A stretch of DNA of 64,000 bases from Paraflavitalea pollutisoli (GTDB taxonomy: Bacteria; Bacteroidota; Bacteroidia; Chitinophagales; Chitinophagaceae): NCBI RefSeq assembly GCF_029360705.1, contig NZ_JARKMX010000002.1:434001-498000 (forward strand), written 5' to 3'. Position numbers and translations under genes: made by a program. Below the pieces are notes generated by a model, which saw nothing but the letters and a program-made list of their open reading frames with translations, ran no database searches and was not told where the DNA came from. How positions within the stretch are numbered: the first letter of the stretch is position 1; every line of letters begins with the position of its first letter. Below, in pieces: positions 18,712-26,668 of the stretch.

Positions 18712-18821
18712 CCAAATTCCTGCAACAATTACCGTCCACTTTTCGTTTTAACTGACATTCAAGGGAATAAAGAGCAGGTGCTGACCCAAGGCCCAATGGC
18801 CGCAGGCTACCAGCTTCTTTG

Positions 18822-18829
18822 TACCTTTG
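18822..18829 (+). promoter_or_regulatory. -7 promoter box of ispG
   Basis: TACCTTTG matches the TAnnTTTG -7 element of the Bacteroidota housekeeping sigma factor and lies 22 nt before the ATG at 18852. I see no convincing TTG at the expected -33 spacing. Confidence 0.6.
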
Positions 18830-18851
18830 CACCTCAATTACAAATAAGCAC

Positions 18852-20846
18852 ATGCAGCTGTACTGTGAATCACTGACAGAATATAAGCGCCTCCAGACCC
18901 GGGAAGTTAAGATTGGACATTTGCTGCTTGGTAACAACCACCCCATACGGGTGCAAACGATGACTACCACGGATACCATGGATACTATTGCGACAGTAGA
19001 GCAATCCATCCGTTGTATCGAAGCCGGCGCCGAGCTGGTACGCATCACCGCCCCCAGCAAAAAAGAAGCAGAGAACTTACTCGTCATAAAGAATGAACTC
19101 CGCAAAAGAGGATACGATACACCACTGGTAGCCGATATACACTTTACACCCAATGCGGCAGAAGTGGCGGCCCGCATCATCGAAAAAGTGCGGGTGAACC
19201 CGGGCAATTATGTCGACAAGAAGAAGTTTGAACAGATCGATTATACGGATGCAGAATATGCCGAGGAGATCGAGCGTATCCGCGAACGCTTCACCCCGCT
19301 GGTGAAGATCTGCCGCGAGTACGGCACCGCCATGCGCATCGGCACCAACCACGGCTCGCTCAGCGACCGTATCATGAGCCGCTATGGCGATTCGCCCATC
19401 GGCATGGTAGAAAGCGCCATGGAGTTTCTGCGCATTGCCCGTGCGGAGAACTACCACCAGATCATCCTGAGTATGAAGGCCAGCAACCCGCAGGTCATGG
19501 TACAAGCTTATCGCCTGCTGGTACAAAGTATGACCGCAGAGTTCAACGAATGTTATCCGCTCCACCTCGGTGTTACGGAAGCAGGTGACGGTGAAGATGG
19601 ACGTATCAAATCGGCCATCGGTATTGGCACCTTGCTCGAAGACGGTATCGGTGATACCATCCGTGTGTCACTCACAGAAGATCCCGAGTTTGAGATACCC
19701 GTTTGTAAAGACCTCGTCAAAAGATACGAAGGCAAGAGAAAGCCCGGTGGTGTTACGCCTCCCATGGAGAAGATCACCTACAATCCTTTCGAATACCAGC
19801 GCCGCGAAACCTTCACCGTCGACAATATCGGCGGCAAACAGGTACCGGTGGTCATTGCAGACCTCAGCAAAGTAGAAGAGATAACGCCCGCCAGCCTGCA
19901 AAGCATCGGTTATACTTACGATGAGCCTACCGACAAATGGAATATCGGTGATGCAGCGGCAGATTACATCTTCACCGGCAATAAGATCGTGCCCTTTGCC
20001 CTGCCCGGCATGCTGAAAGTGATCACGTATCCTGCTGCCTGGATACAGGCGGAAGATAAAACCAAGTACTTCCCTATCTTCAACGATAGCGGGTATGCTA
20101 CGGCGGAAGCGAAAAGCGATCACCTCAACTTTGTGATGGTCGATTGTTTCAGCGACGAGACGCCGATCAACAACTATACCTACCTCGATGCCCTGGCCAA
20201 TGACCCAACCGTAGTCATCTGCCTCAGCAGTACCAACCAGAATGCGATGCAATCCGTGCGACGCATGGTGACGGAACTACAGGCGCGGAAGATCAAGAAT
20301 CCGGTGGTGCTGATCACCGATAGCAATGAACAGACGCCGGATGAGCACCTGATCCATTTTGCCACCGAGACCGGCGCGCTGCTGCTGGAAGGATTTGGCG
20401 ATGGTATCTGCCTGGGTTATGGCAGTCAGGCCCAGATGGAGAATATCCAGGTAACAGGCCGTACCTACCTGCCACTGAAAGACATCTTCCAGTTTACCAA
20501 CAATACCGCTTTCTCGATACTGCAGGCCACGCGTACCCGCATATCGAAAACAGAATATATCTCTTGCCCTTCCTGCGGCCGTACATTGTTTGATCTGCAG
20601 GAAACGACGGCCAAGATCCGTTCGGTCACCAATCACCTCAAGGGCGTCAAGATCGCCATCATGGGTTGCATTGTCAATGGTCCCGGAGAGATGGCCGACG
20701 CTGATTTCGGATATGTGGGCAGCGGTCCCGGCAAGATCACGCTCTACAGGGGCAAGGATGTGGTGAAGCGGAATGTAGATAGTCATATTGCTGTAGAAGA
20801 ACTGATCAACCTGTTGAAAGAGAATGAAGCCTGGGTGGAACCATAA
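18852..20846 (+). CDS. ispG: (E)-4-hydroxy-3-methylbut-2-enyl-diphosphate synthase, long form
   Basis: A 664-residue iron-sulfur enzyme of the MEP isoprenoid pathway that converts methylerythritol cyclodiphosphate to HMBPP. The N-terminal TIM barrel (about 1-290) shows the VQTMTTTDTMD opening and RIGTNHGSLSDR; a large insert (about 290-560) is the extra domain of the Bacteroidota, chlamydial and plant form; the C-terminal cluster domain has SCPSCGRTLFD and GCIVNGPGEMADAD, giving the three 4Fe-4S cysteines. I start at ATG 18852 because the promoter box at 18822-18829 lies inside any longer version. The gene stands alone; the electron donor is probably ferredoxin. Confidence 0.95.
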   Translation: MQLYCESLTEYKRLQTREVKIGHLLLGNNHPIRVQTMTTTDTMDTIATVEQSIRCIEAGAELVRITAPSKKEAENLLVIKNELRKRGYDTPLVADIHFTPNAAEVAARIIEKVRVNPGNYVDKKKFEQIDYTDAEYAEEIERIRERFTPLVKICREYGTAMRIGTNHGSLSDRIMSRYGDSPIGMVESAMEFLRIARAENYHQIILSMKASNPQVMVQAYRLLVQSMTAEFNECYPLHLGVTEAGDGEDGRIKSAIGIGTLLEDGIGDTIRVSLTEDPEFEIPVCKDLVKRYEGKRKPGGVTPPMEKITYNPFEYQRRETFTVDNIGGKQVPVVIADLSKVEEITPASLQSIGYTYDEPTDKWNIGDAAADYIFTGNKIVPFALPGMLKVITYPAAWIQAEDKTKYFPIFNDSGYATAEAKSDHLNFVMVDCFSDETPINNYTYLDALANDPTVVICLSSTNQNAMQSVRRMVTELQARKIKNPVVLITDSNEQTPDEHLIHFATETGALLLEGFGDGICLGYGSQAQMENIQVTGRTYLPLKDIFQFTNNTAFSILQATRTRISKTEYISCPSCGRTLFDLQETTAKIRSVTNHLKGVKIAIMGCIVNGPGEMADADFGYVGSGPGKITLYRGKDVVKRNVDSHIAVEELINLLKENEAWVEP

Positions 20847-20907
20847 CGGAATAGCCAAGTAACACCCAGCGATCGCCTTATAGCCAAAAACAAAACTACC
20901 TTCTGTT

Positions 20908-21855
20908 GTGAATCGTATAGACCGACTGCACGCCATTCTTACGCACCTGCAAAGCAAGAAGCGGGTGACGGCCCAGGAGATCGCCGACCGGTTCGAGATC
21001 AGCCTGCGTACCGTGTACCGCGATGTCAAGGCGCTCGACGAGAGCGGCGTACCAGTGATCGGCGAGGCTGGCACCGGCTATACCATTATGGAGGGTTACC
21101 GCCTGCCACCGGTGATGTTTACCCAGGAAGAGGCCGCCTCTTTGCTGCTGGGTGGCAAACTCGCCGCCCATATGACGGATGAGTCGGTCAAGAAGCATTT
21201 CGAAACGGCACTGTTCAAGATCAAGGCGGTATTGCGCACCACCGATAAAGAGCAGATGGATATCCTGGCCGACCACATCGAGATCATCCGCTCACGCATT
21301 CCCGACGAAGAGGCGCCCAGCCAGCACCTGACGGCCCTGCAAAAGGCCATAGCGGACAAACGTTCCATCTTCATACTGTATCATTCCAATTACAACGAGC
21401 AGGTCAGCGAACGGGTGATAGAACCAATTGGTCTTTGTCATTACAGTGGCAACTGGCACCTGATCGGCTGGTGTCGCTTGCGCAATGGCTACCGGGACTT
21501 CCGGGTGAGCCGTATCCGGCGCTTGCAGTTGAAAGACGAACAATACGATCTATCGGTGCACCCCTCTTTGCAGGAATACCTGAAGCAGATGATGAGCAGT
21601 CATGAATTGCAGGAGGTAGTCTTGCGCTTTGACAAAGACGTGGTGAAATACATGCGCGAGCAGAAGTATTACTATGGGTTTGTGCGGGAAGAGGAAGAAG
21701 CCGACTTCATCCGTATGCACTTCCTGACGGGTTCTATGAGTGGCTTTGGCCGTTGGTTGCTGATGTATACGAATGCCGTGAGGGTGGAGTCGCCCGCCGG
21801 CCTGGTCACCCTCCTGCAGCAGTATGCGGCGGAGTTGCACAACCATCACGGGTAG
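20908..21855 (+). CDS. WYL-domain transcriptional regulator (YafY type)
   Basis: A 315-residue DNA-binding protein starting with GTG. An N-terminal helix-turn-helix (about 5-60: ILTHLQSKKRVTAQEIADRFEISLRTVYRDVKAL) is of the HTH_11/DeoR-like type; a WYL domain follows (about 140-230) with the diagnostic run SGNWHLIGWCRLRNGYRDFRVSRI split around the W-x-L core, then a C-terminal WCX extension. WYL proteins sense ligands, often nucleic acids or nucleotides, and control stress or defence genes. It lies 61 bp after ispG on the same strand. The neighbours downstream (GyrI-like and VOC proteins) may be its targets, which is inference. Confidence 0.88.
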   Translation: MNRIDRLHAILTHLQSKKRVTAQEIADRFEISLRTVYRDVKALDESGVPVIGEAGTGYTIMEGYRLPPVMFTQEEAASLLLGGKLAAHMTDESVKKHFETALFKIKAVLRTTDKEQMDILADHIEIIRSRIPDEEAPSQHLTALQKAIADKRSIFILYHSNYNEQVSERVIEPIGLCHYSGNWHLIGWCRLRNGYRDFRVSRIRRLQLKDEQYDLSVHPSLQEYLKQMMSSHELQEVVLRFDKDVVKYMREQKYYYGFVREEEEADFIRMHFLTGSMSGFGRWLLMYTNAVRVESPAGLVTLLQQYAAELHNHHG

Positions 21856-22088
21856 ACTTTTGGGGCATTTCAACCCGCCGATCTTCCTTTTCGTGGCACT
21901 TCCTTTCCGCTTCGGCCGACGCTCGGTCCAGGCTCCAATAGGCACCCACCTGTCCGCACCTTCAGCACCAGGCTATTATGGACCTCCATGTTCAGCTCTT
22001 CCAATTATCTAATTTCCATTTTTGCATGCCTCCTGACATAGGGCTGTCACTAGCCGGTTGTTGCTTTGTACAAACAAAAGCACTTACT

Positions 22089-22538
22089 ATGCAAATCAAG
22101 ACCTATCCCCCGGTTACTGTTCTTTACAGCCGTCACCGCACCACCATCGGCCAGTTGGGCGATTTTGTGGGCACAGTCGCCAAAGACCTGTTTGCTGAAG
22201 CGGTAGAATTCGATGCACTCATCAGCGGCCCCGTCATCTGGGTCTACCATGGCATGGATGGTAAGCCAGATACCGAATTCACCCTGGAGATCGCCGTTCC
22301 CGTACAAGGCACCATCCGCTCCAGCCGCTTCGCCGTCAAGCAGTTACCTGCTTTCAAAGCCCTCACCCACAACCACGAAGGCCCCTGGACAGAGATGCCG
22401 CAGACTTACGGAGACATCATGCAGCATGTCGACGCCCATAAAATTCCCCTGACCGAGGAATCGCGGGAACTCTATTACAACATCGACTTCCAGCAACCGC
22501 AGCACAACATCACTCAAATACAATTGGGCGTCGTTTAA
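22089..22538 (+). CDS. GyrI-like small-molecule-binding protein
   Basis: A 149-residue cytoplasmic protein resembling the AraC effector-binding/GyrI-like (SHOCT-type alpha/beta) fold: a first strand with YPPVTVLYSRHRTTIGQLGDFV, then GPVIWVYHGMD, EFTLEIAVPV and a terminal NITQIQLGVV. I prefer ATG 22089 to an upstream in-frame ATG at 21978 because similarity begins there and a TTTG box (in GTTGCTTTGTAC) lies just ahead. Stand-alone GyrI-like proteins bind or hydrolyse hydrophobic compounds, or inhibit gyrase; which applies cannot be told here. The VOC gene starts 11 bp later, so both are probably co-transcribed. Confidence 0.7.
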   Translation: MQIKTYPPVTVLYSRHRTTIGQLGDFVGTVAKDLFAEAVEFDALISGPVIWVYHGMDGKPDTEFTLEIAVPVQGTIRSSRFAVKQLPAFKALTHNHEGPWTEMPQTYGDIMQHVDAHKIPLTEESRELYYNIDFQQPQHNITQIQLGVV

Positions 22539-22549
22539 AACCTATAGCC

Positions 22550-23068
22550 ATGACAAAACTCCACCGCATCTTCCCTGGCATCGTTATTTGTGCCCTGTTG
22601 GGGTTAACCCAGTGCCGGGAAGCAGACACCACCAATGCAGGTCAGCCGACAGCCACTAAAGATTCGCTCACCACCAAAAGACCAGCTATGAAACTGAATG
22701 CAGGCATCGTTACCGATAAACTGACCCAAAGCAAGGCTTTCTACCAACGTGTCCTCAACTTTGGCGTTACGTTCGAGAACGACTTCTACTTGTTGATGCA
22801 CACGCCCGACCAGGCTACCAACCTGGCTTTTCTGTTACCCAACCACCCCTCGCAACAACCGATCTTCCAGGCGCCCTTTGCCGGCAAAGGCATGTTCCTG
22901 ACCATTGAAGTAGATGATGCCGATGCCGAATACAACCGCATCAAAGCCCTCGGCATCAACATTGCCGTACCCATACGCGATGAGCCCTGGGGCGACCGCC
23001 ATTTCTCTTTTTATGACCCCAATGGCATTGGCATCGACATCGTAAAATACTCGGCACCGCAGCCGTAA
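22550..23068 (+). CDS. VOC-family (glyoxalase-like) protein with a lipoprotein signal
   Basis: A 172-residue protein in two parts. Residues 1-46 are a lipoprotein signal (RIFPGIVICALLGLTQC, lipobox Cys22) plus a Thr/Lys-rich spacer. From Met47 on is a complete VOC domain, as in cytosolic glyoxalase/bleomycin-resistance proteins: MKLNAGIVTDKL, SKAFYQRVLNFG, MFLTIEVDDADAEYNRIKALG, and DRHFSFYDPNGIGIDIVKY. VOC proteins are usually cytosolic metal enzymes or drug-binding proteins. Both halves are in one open frame, so either the protein is a real exported VOC lipoprotein or translation can also start at Met47. It sits 11 bp after the GyrI-like gene, another small-molecule binder. Confidence 0.8.
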   Translation: MTKLHRIFPGIVICALLGLTQCREADTTNAGQPTATKDSLTTKRPAMKLNAGIVTDKLTQSKAFYQRVLNFGVTFENDFYLLMHTPDQATNLAFLLPNHPSQQPIFQAPFAGKGMFLTIEVDDADAEYNRIKALGINIAVPIRDEPWGDRHFSFYDPNGIGIDIVKYSAPQP

Positions 23069-23106
23069 TCATTTATAGCACGACAACTCCCTGTATAGCA
23101 AAAGAA

Positions 23107-23143
23107 AGAGGCTGCTCCGGAAGGAAACAGCCTCTTATTATTG
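23107..23143. terminator. Bidirectional terminator between the VOC gene and galK
   Basis: Stem AAGAGGCTG (23107-23115) and CAGCCTCTT (23129-23137), with A-rich flank on the left and TTATTATT on the right. It lies between two convergent genes and would serve both. Confidence 0.8.
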
Positions 23144-23158
23144 TAACAACGTGCTTGC

Positions 23159-24304
23159 TTAGATCGCTTTGGCGCCGTCTTCTATCTGTGTTACATACAC
23201 CAGGGGTACTTGCCTGAACAATTGCTCGAAGGCTCTCTGGATCTTCTCCGTAAAAACCGGCACGGCTTCTTTCTTCACGATGTTGATGGTACAACCACCA
23301 AAGCCACCACCCATCATTCGGGAACCCATGACACCGTCGATATAACCAGCCCGCTCAGCCAGGAAGTCGAGCTCCGTGCAGCTAACGCTGTATTGCTTGC
23401 TCAATCCCTGGTGGGTAGCATTCATCATCTGACCGAAGGTGGTAAGATCGCCTTGCTGCAGGGCCTCGCAACCCCTCAGCAAACGCTCTTTCTCACTGAC
23501 CACATACCAGCAACGGTCGTACACAATGGGCGACAACTCTTGGCGGTGCAGTTCCAGCACATCCATCGTCACGTCGCGCAGGGAGTTGATATCGGCGTAA
23601 TGCTTTTTGAGGATTGCCACGCCTTCTTCGCACTGCTGCCTGCGGATATTGTATTCGGAACCTGCCAGCGAATGGCTCACCATACTGTTGACCAAAACAA
23701 TATTGTAATCGGGGAAGTTGAAGGGGATATAATCGTATTCGAGGCTGCGGCAGTCGAGACGCATCACATGCCCGGCCTTGCCGTGCAGGCTCGCAAACTG
23801 GTCCATGATACCGCACATCACCCCTACAAAAGTATGTTCTGTCTTTTGGCCGATCAGGGCGAGGTCCATGCGGCTGAAGCCCAATTTAAAGATCTCATTG
23901 AGGGCAAAACCGTAGGCTGAGGTCAGCGCTGCGGAAGAGCTCATGCCAGCACCCACCGGTACATCGCCGTCGATGATCACATCAACACCACTGATTTGCT
24001 TGCCGCGGTCCTGGATATGATAGGTAACGCCCAGCAGGTAGTTCATCCAGCCATTGACGGGCTGGATACCGGTGAGCTTAAAGGAATACGATTCGTTGAA
24101 CTGGTTGGCGTAGACGTTGATGGTATCGGTGTTGTTCTCGGCCATGGCCACGTACATCTTTTTGTCGACGGCGCCAGGCAATACAAAACCTTCATTGTAA
24201 TCGGTGTGCTCTCCGATCAGGTTAACGCGGCCGGGTGCGGCGATAACAAGCGCTTCCTTATTGTAAAGTTCCTGGAATTGCTTGCGTAATTGTTCTGCGA
24301 TCAT
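23159..24304 (-). CDS. galK: Galactokinase
   Basis: A 381-residue GHMP kinase that phosphorylates alpha-D-galactose at C1 in the Leloir pathway. The galactokinase signature GRVNLIGEHTDYNEGFVLP is near residues 25-43, the ATP-binding loop PVGAGMSSSAAL near 117-128, and the third GHMP motif MMGGGFGGCTI near 345. Length is standard. It is divergent from the aldose epimerase at 24345 with 40 bp between start codons, so both probably share one compact promoter region. No galT or galE is within the window. Confidence 0.95.
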   Translation of the reverse strand: MIAEQLRKQFQELYNKEALVIAAPGRVNLIGEHTDYNEGFVLPGAVDKKMYVAMAENNTDTINVYANQFNESYSFKLTGIQPVNGWMNYLLGVTYHIQDRGKQISGVDVIIDGDVPVGAGMSSSAALTSAYGFALNEIFKLGFSRMDLALIGQKTEHTFVGVMCGIMDQFASLHGKAGHVMRLDCRSLEYDYIPFNFPDYNIVLVNSMVSHSLAGSEYNIRRQQCEEGVAILKKHYADINSLRDVTMDVLELHRQELSPIVYDRCWYVVSEKERLLRGCEALQQGDLTTFGQMMNATHQGLSKQYSVSCTELDFLAERAGYIDGVMGSRMMGGGFGGCTINIVKKEAVPVFTEKIQRAFEQLFRQVPLVYVTQIEDGAKAI

Positions 24305-24344
24305 AACTACAAAAAAATTATTTTTAATCCCTTATAACGGAAGT

Positions 24345-25298
24345 ATGAGTTTTACAATTGACAGGTACCGGATCAACGATCTATCGATTCTGCGGCTGCA
24401 AGATAAGGCAACGGGAGCAATGGTGGGTATTTTACCGGAACATGGCGCCCTGCTGCACGCCTTTGAAATTCCCGTGGGGGGAAAACCCTTCAATGTGGTA
24501 GACAATTACCCCGACCGGGCCTCACTTGACCAGGAACTGACCCTCTCGTACAAAAGCGCCAAACTATCGCCTTTTCCCTGTCGCATCGCCAACGGCCGGT
24601 ATGAATATGAGGGTGAGCACTATGAATTTCCCCGCAAGTTTGTAGACGGTACCGCCATACATGGTTTGCTGGCCGACAAACCTTTTCAGCTGCTCAACCA
24701 CTATGCCGATGACCAGATGGCGGCAGCCACTTTCCGGTATCATTATGACCGGGAAGATCCCGGTTACCCGTTCACCTACAATTGTGAGTTGCGTTATACC
24801 CTGCACCCGAACAACGTATTGCAGCTACAGACCACCCTGCTCAACCTCGACGACCGAACCATTCCCATCGCCGACGGCTGGCACCCTTATTTTGCCCTGG
24901 GAGGCAGTGTGAATGACCAGGAACTTCAATTCAGCTCCGATACCATGCTTGAGTTCGACGACCGGCTGATCCCCACCGGCGAAGTGATCAAGGTACCCGA
25001 CTACCTGCAGCCGGCACCACTCGGCCACCGGCAGCTCGACAATTGTTTTGTGCTCGAAGTGCAGGAGGGCATGCCCTGTTGCCTGCTGCGCAATCCGGCC
25101 AATGGACTCAGTTTATCCATCTACACCAACGTGTTATATCCTTATCTCCAGATTTATACCCCCGATCACCGCCGCAGCATTGCCATTGAGAACCTGAGCA
25201 GTGCGCCCGACTGCTTCAACAACGGGATGAATGTACACCTGCTGGCGCCCCGCGCCAGCCTCACTTTTAACGTATGGTACCAATTGAGTGTGGAATAA
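24345..25298 (+). CDS. Aldose 1-epimerase family protein
   Basis: A 317-residue mutarotase-fold protein (COG2017). The ATG at 24345 opens with MSFTIDRYRINDLSILRL; a longer in-frame version from 24282 would overlap galK. Galactose mutarotases use a conserved His and Glu: here IHGLLADKPF (about residues 104-113) and DGWHPYFALGG (about 182-192) give the two His sites, and IENLSSAPDCFNNG (about 283-296) the catalytic Glu region. Its place back to back with galactokinase suggests it supplies alpha-galactose to GalK, though some family members act on hexose-6-phosphates. Confidence 0.87.
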   Translation: MSFTIDRYRINDLSILRLQDKATGAMVGILPEHGALLHAFEIPVGGKPFNVVDNYPDRASLDQELTLSYKSAKLSPFPCRIANGRYEYEGEHYEFPRKFVDGTAIHGLLADKPFQLLNHYADDQMAAATFRYHYDREDPGYPFTYNCELRYTLHPNNVLQLQTTLLNLDDRTIPIADGWHPYFALGGSVNDQELQFSSDTMLEFDDRLIPTGEVIKVPDYLQPAPLGHRQLDNCFVLEVQEGMPCCLLRNPANGLSLSIYTNVLYPYLQIYTPDHRRSIAIENLSSAPDCFNNGMNVHLLAPRASLTFNVWYQLSVE

Positions 25299-25332
25299 TT
25301 CGAGTATTTTGCCGGCAAATATGTATGTGCGT

Positions 25333-26124
25333 ATGAAGTTCCTGAGATACACCCTTGTCCTGTTGTTTTTAGGTATGCTCGCCAGCTGTTACGAAGTCAA
25401 TGAAGAGATCGTGATCAAAGAAGATGGCAGCGGTACTTACCTGACGAAAATGGACATGAGCCCCCTGATCGAAATGATGCAAACCTTTGCCGGCGAAGAG
25501 GAACTCACCAAAGACGGGCTGGACAAAGCCATCGATACGACCATCAGCTTCAAAGATATTCTCGACTCTTCTAAAGACGCTACGGCCGAGCAACGCGCCC
25601 TCATGGACAAAGGCACCATGAAAATGCAGATGAACATCAAGGAGAAATTGTTCAAGATGGACATGAACTTCCCCTTCAGCGGTTATAGCAGCCTGCAAAA
25701 ACTGATGGAAGGACAAGCCAACGGCACGGGTGGCATGAGTGATATGTTTAAAGGTTTTCTCGGCGGCGAGAAGAAGCCCGCACCCGATACCACCAAGATC
25801 ATCGACGAAGCGAAGGAACCGGATATGAAAGACATTGCCGGCATCTTCGATGTAGTGGCGAAGAATGGTCTTATCAGCAAAAAGAAAAACGAGGCAAAAT
25901 ACAAGGCCCTCCTGGCGATGCCCGACATGGAAAAGCTAAAGAGCCTGCAGGGCTCGGGCATGGAGATCCTCTATACCACGACGATCAAACTGCCCCGCCC
26001 CGTGAAGAGCGCTGACAACACCCTCATCAAATTGTCGGAAGACAAGAAGACGGTAACGATGCGGTACAACCTGCTTGACCTGCTGGAAAATCCCGACAAA
26101 TACGCTTACACCATCACTTACTAA
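25333..26124 (+). CDS. Lipoprotein of unknown function
   Basis: A 263-residue lipoprotein: MKFLRYTLVLLFLGMLASC with lipobox Cys. In-frame ATGs at 25321 and upstream give longer N-termini but less typical signals; a TATTTTGCC promoter-like stretch lies at about 25307. After the Cys comes NEEIVIKEDGSGTY, the start of a beta-strand region seen in LppM-like and other exported beta domains, followed by a long Met/Lys-rich helical portion (about 45-130) and a C-terminal VTMRYNLLDLLENPDKYAYTITY. Methionine content is high in the centre. I recognise no enzyme motif. A strong terminator follows at once. Confidence 0.72.
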   Translation: MKFLRYTLVLLFLGMLASCYEVNEEIVIKEDGSGTYLTKMDMSPLIEMMQTFAGEEELTKDGLDKAIDTTISFKDILDSSKDATAEQRALMDKGTMKMQMNIKEKLFKMDMNFPFSGYSSLQKLMEGQANGTGGMSDMFKGFLGGEKKPAPDTTKIIDEAKEPDMKDIAGIFDVVAKNGLISKKKNEAKYKALLAMPDMEKLKSLQGSGMEILYTTTIKLPRPVKSADNTLIKLSEDKKTVTMRYNLLDLLENPDKYAYTITY

Positions 26125-26132
26125 AGATACCG

Positions 26133-26157
26133 GGGCCGCAAATTGCGGCCCTTTTTT
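26133..26157 (+). terminator. Rho-independent terminator
   Basis: Stem GGGCCGC (26133-26139) and GCGGCCC (26145-26151) with AAATT loop, followed by TTTTTT. It is 9 bp after the stop codon of the lipoprotein. Confidence 0.93.
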
Positions 26158-26274
26158 ATGTTGACACCTGCCGGCGATGGTGGTTGTTAATCGACTGCCA
26201 AGTGCACGCCGGGCCCTATCGCTTTTGGTGTAAGAGATTGATTTAGAAAAGTTGTGCTATTTTCATTACACTTC

Positions 26275-26318
26275 CATGGGAGCGAGTAGGGAGCGGCATG
26301 GAAGCGAGTAGGGAGCGG
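26275..26318. repeat. 22-bp tandem duplication
   Basis: Two head-to-tail 22-bp units, 26275-26296 and 26297-26318, with one difference (GGGAGCGAG versus GGAAGCGAG). Each unit contains GCGAGTAGGGAGCGG. The start of copy 2 (CATGGAAG) can pair with the CTTCCATG overlapping the start of copy 1. Confidence 0.9.
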
Positions 26319-26641
26319 TCCCCTTCGGAAGCCTCCATTAGCTGGTGACATAGACTTCGGAATACCTTACAAACCTACTATCAGCAACCGGCCGTTCCCA
26401 AATTTCGGGTCAGTTGATTCAAAAATGTCATGACATACAGTTCGTCCGTCGCCTGGGCGTGGTCGGCGGTTGGTACCTGGAGGGGCCTGGTGACTGCTGG
26501 CAGTTGGTCGCTGGTGGCTTTTGATCTGCGCGTAGTCGTCCACCCAGGGTTCCCCGCCAACCTGCCCGCTTTTAGGAACAGTGTTTTACGACTAGCCCAT
26601 CGAAACTCCCGATCCGGTGTCATTCCCTCTCCCTTTTCCCG

Positions 26642-26649
26642 TAAATTTG
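26642..26649 (+). promoter_or_regulatory. -7 promoter box of nadB
   Basis: TAAATTTG matches TAnnTTTG and is 19 nt ahead of the nadB ATG. No clear -33 TTG at standard spacing. Confidence 0.6.
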
Positions 26650-26668
26650 GCGATTCTAACCGCACGTT

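Larger units (their letters stand above)
26158..26668. other. Gene-free interval before nadB
   Basis: About 510 bp in which I find no convincing reading frame or RNA gene. It holds a 22-bp tandem duplication at 26275-26318, an inverted pair (CTTCCATG / CATGGAAG) around its first copy, and at the right end the nadB promoter box at 26642-26649. G+C is higher and the text is less constrained than in coding parts. Confidence 0.5.
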
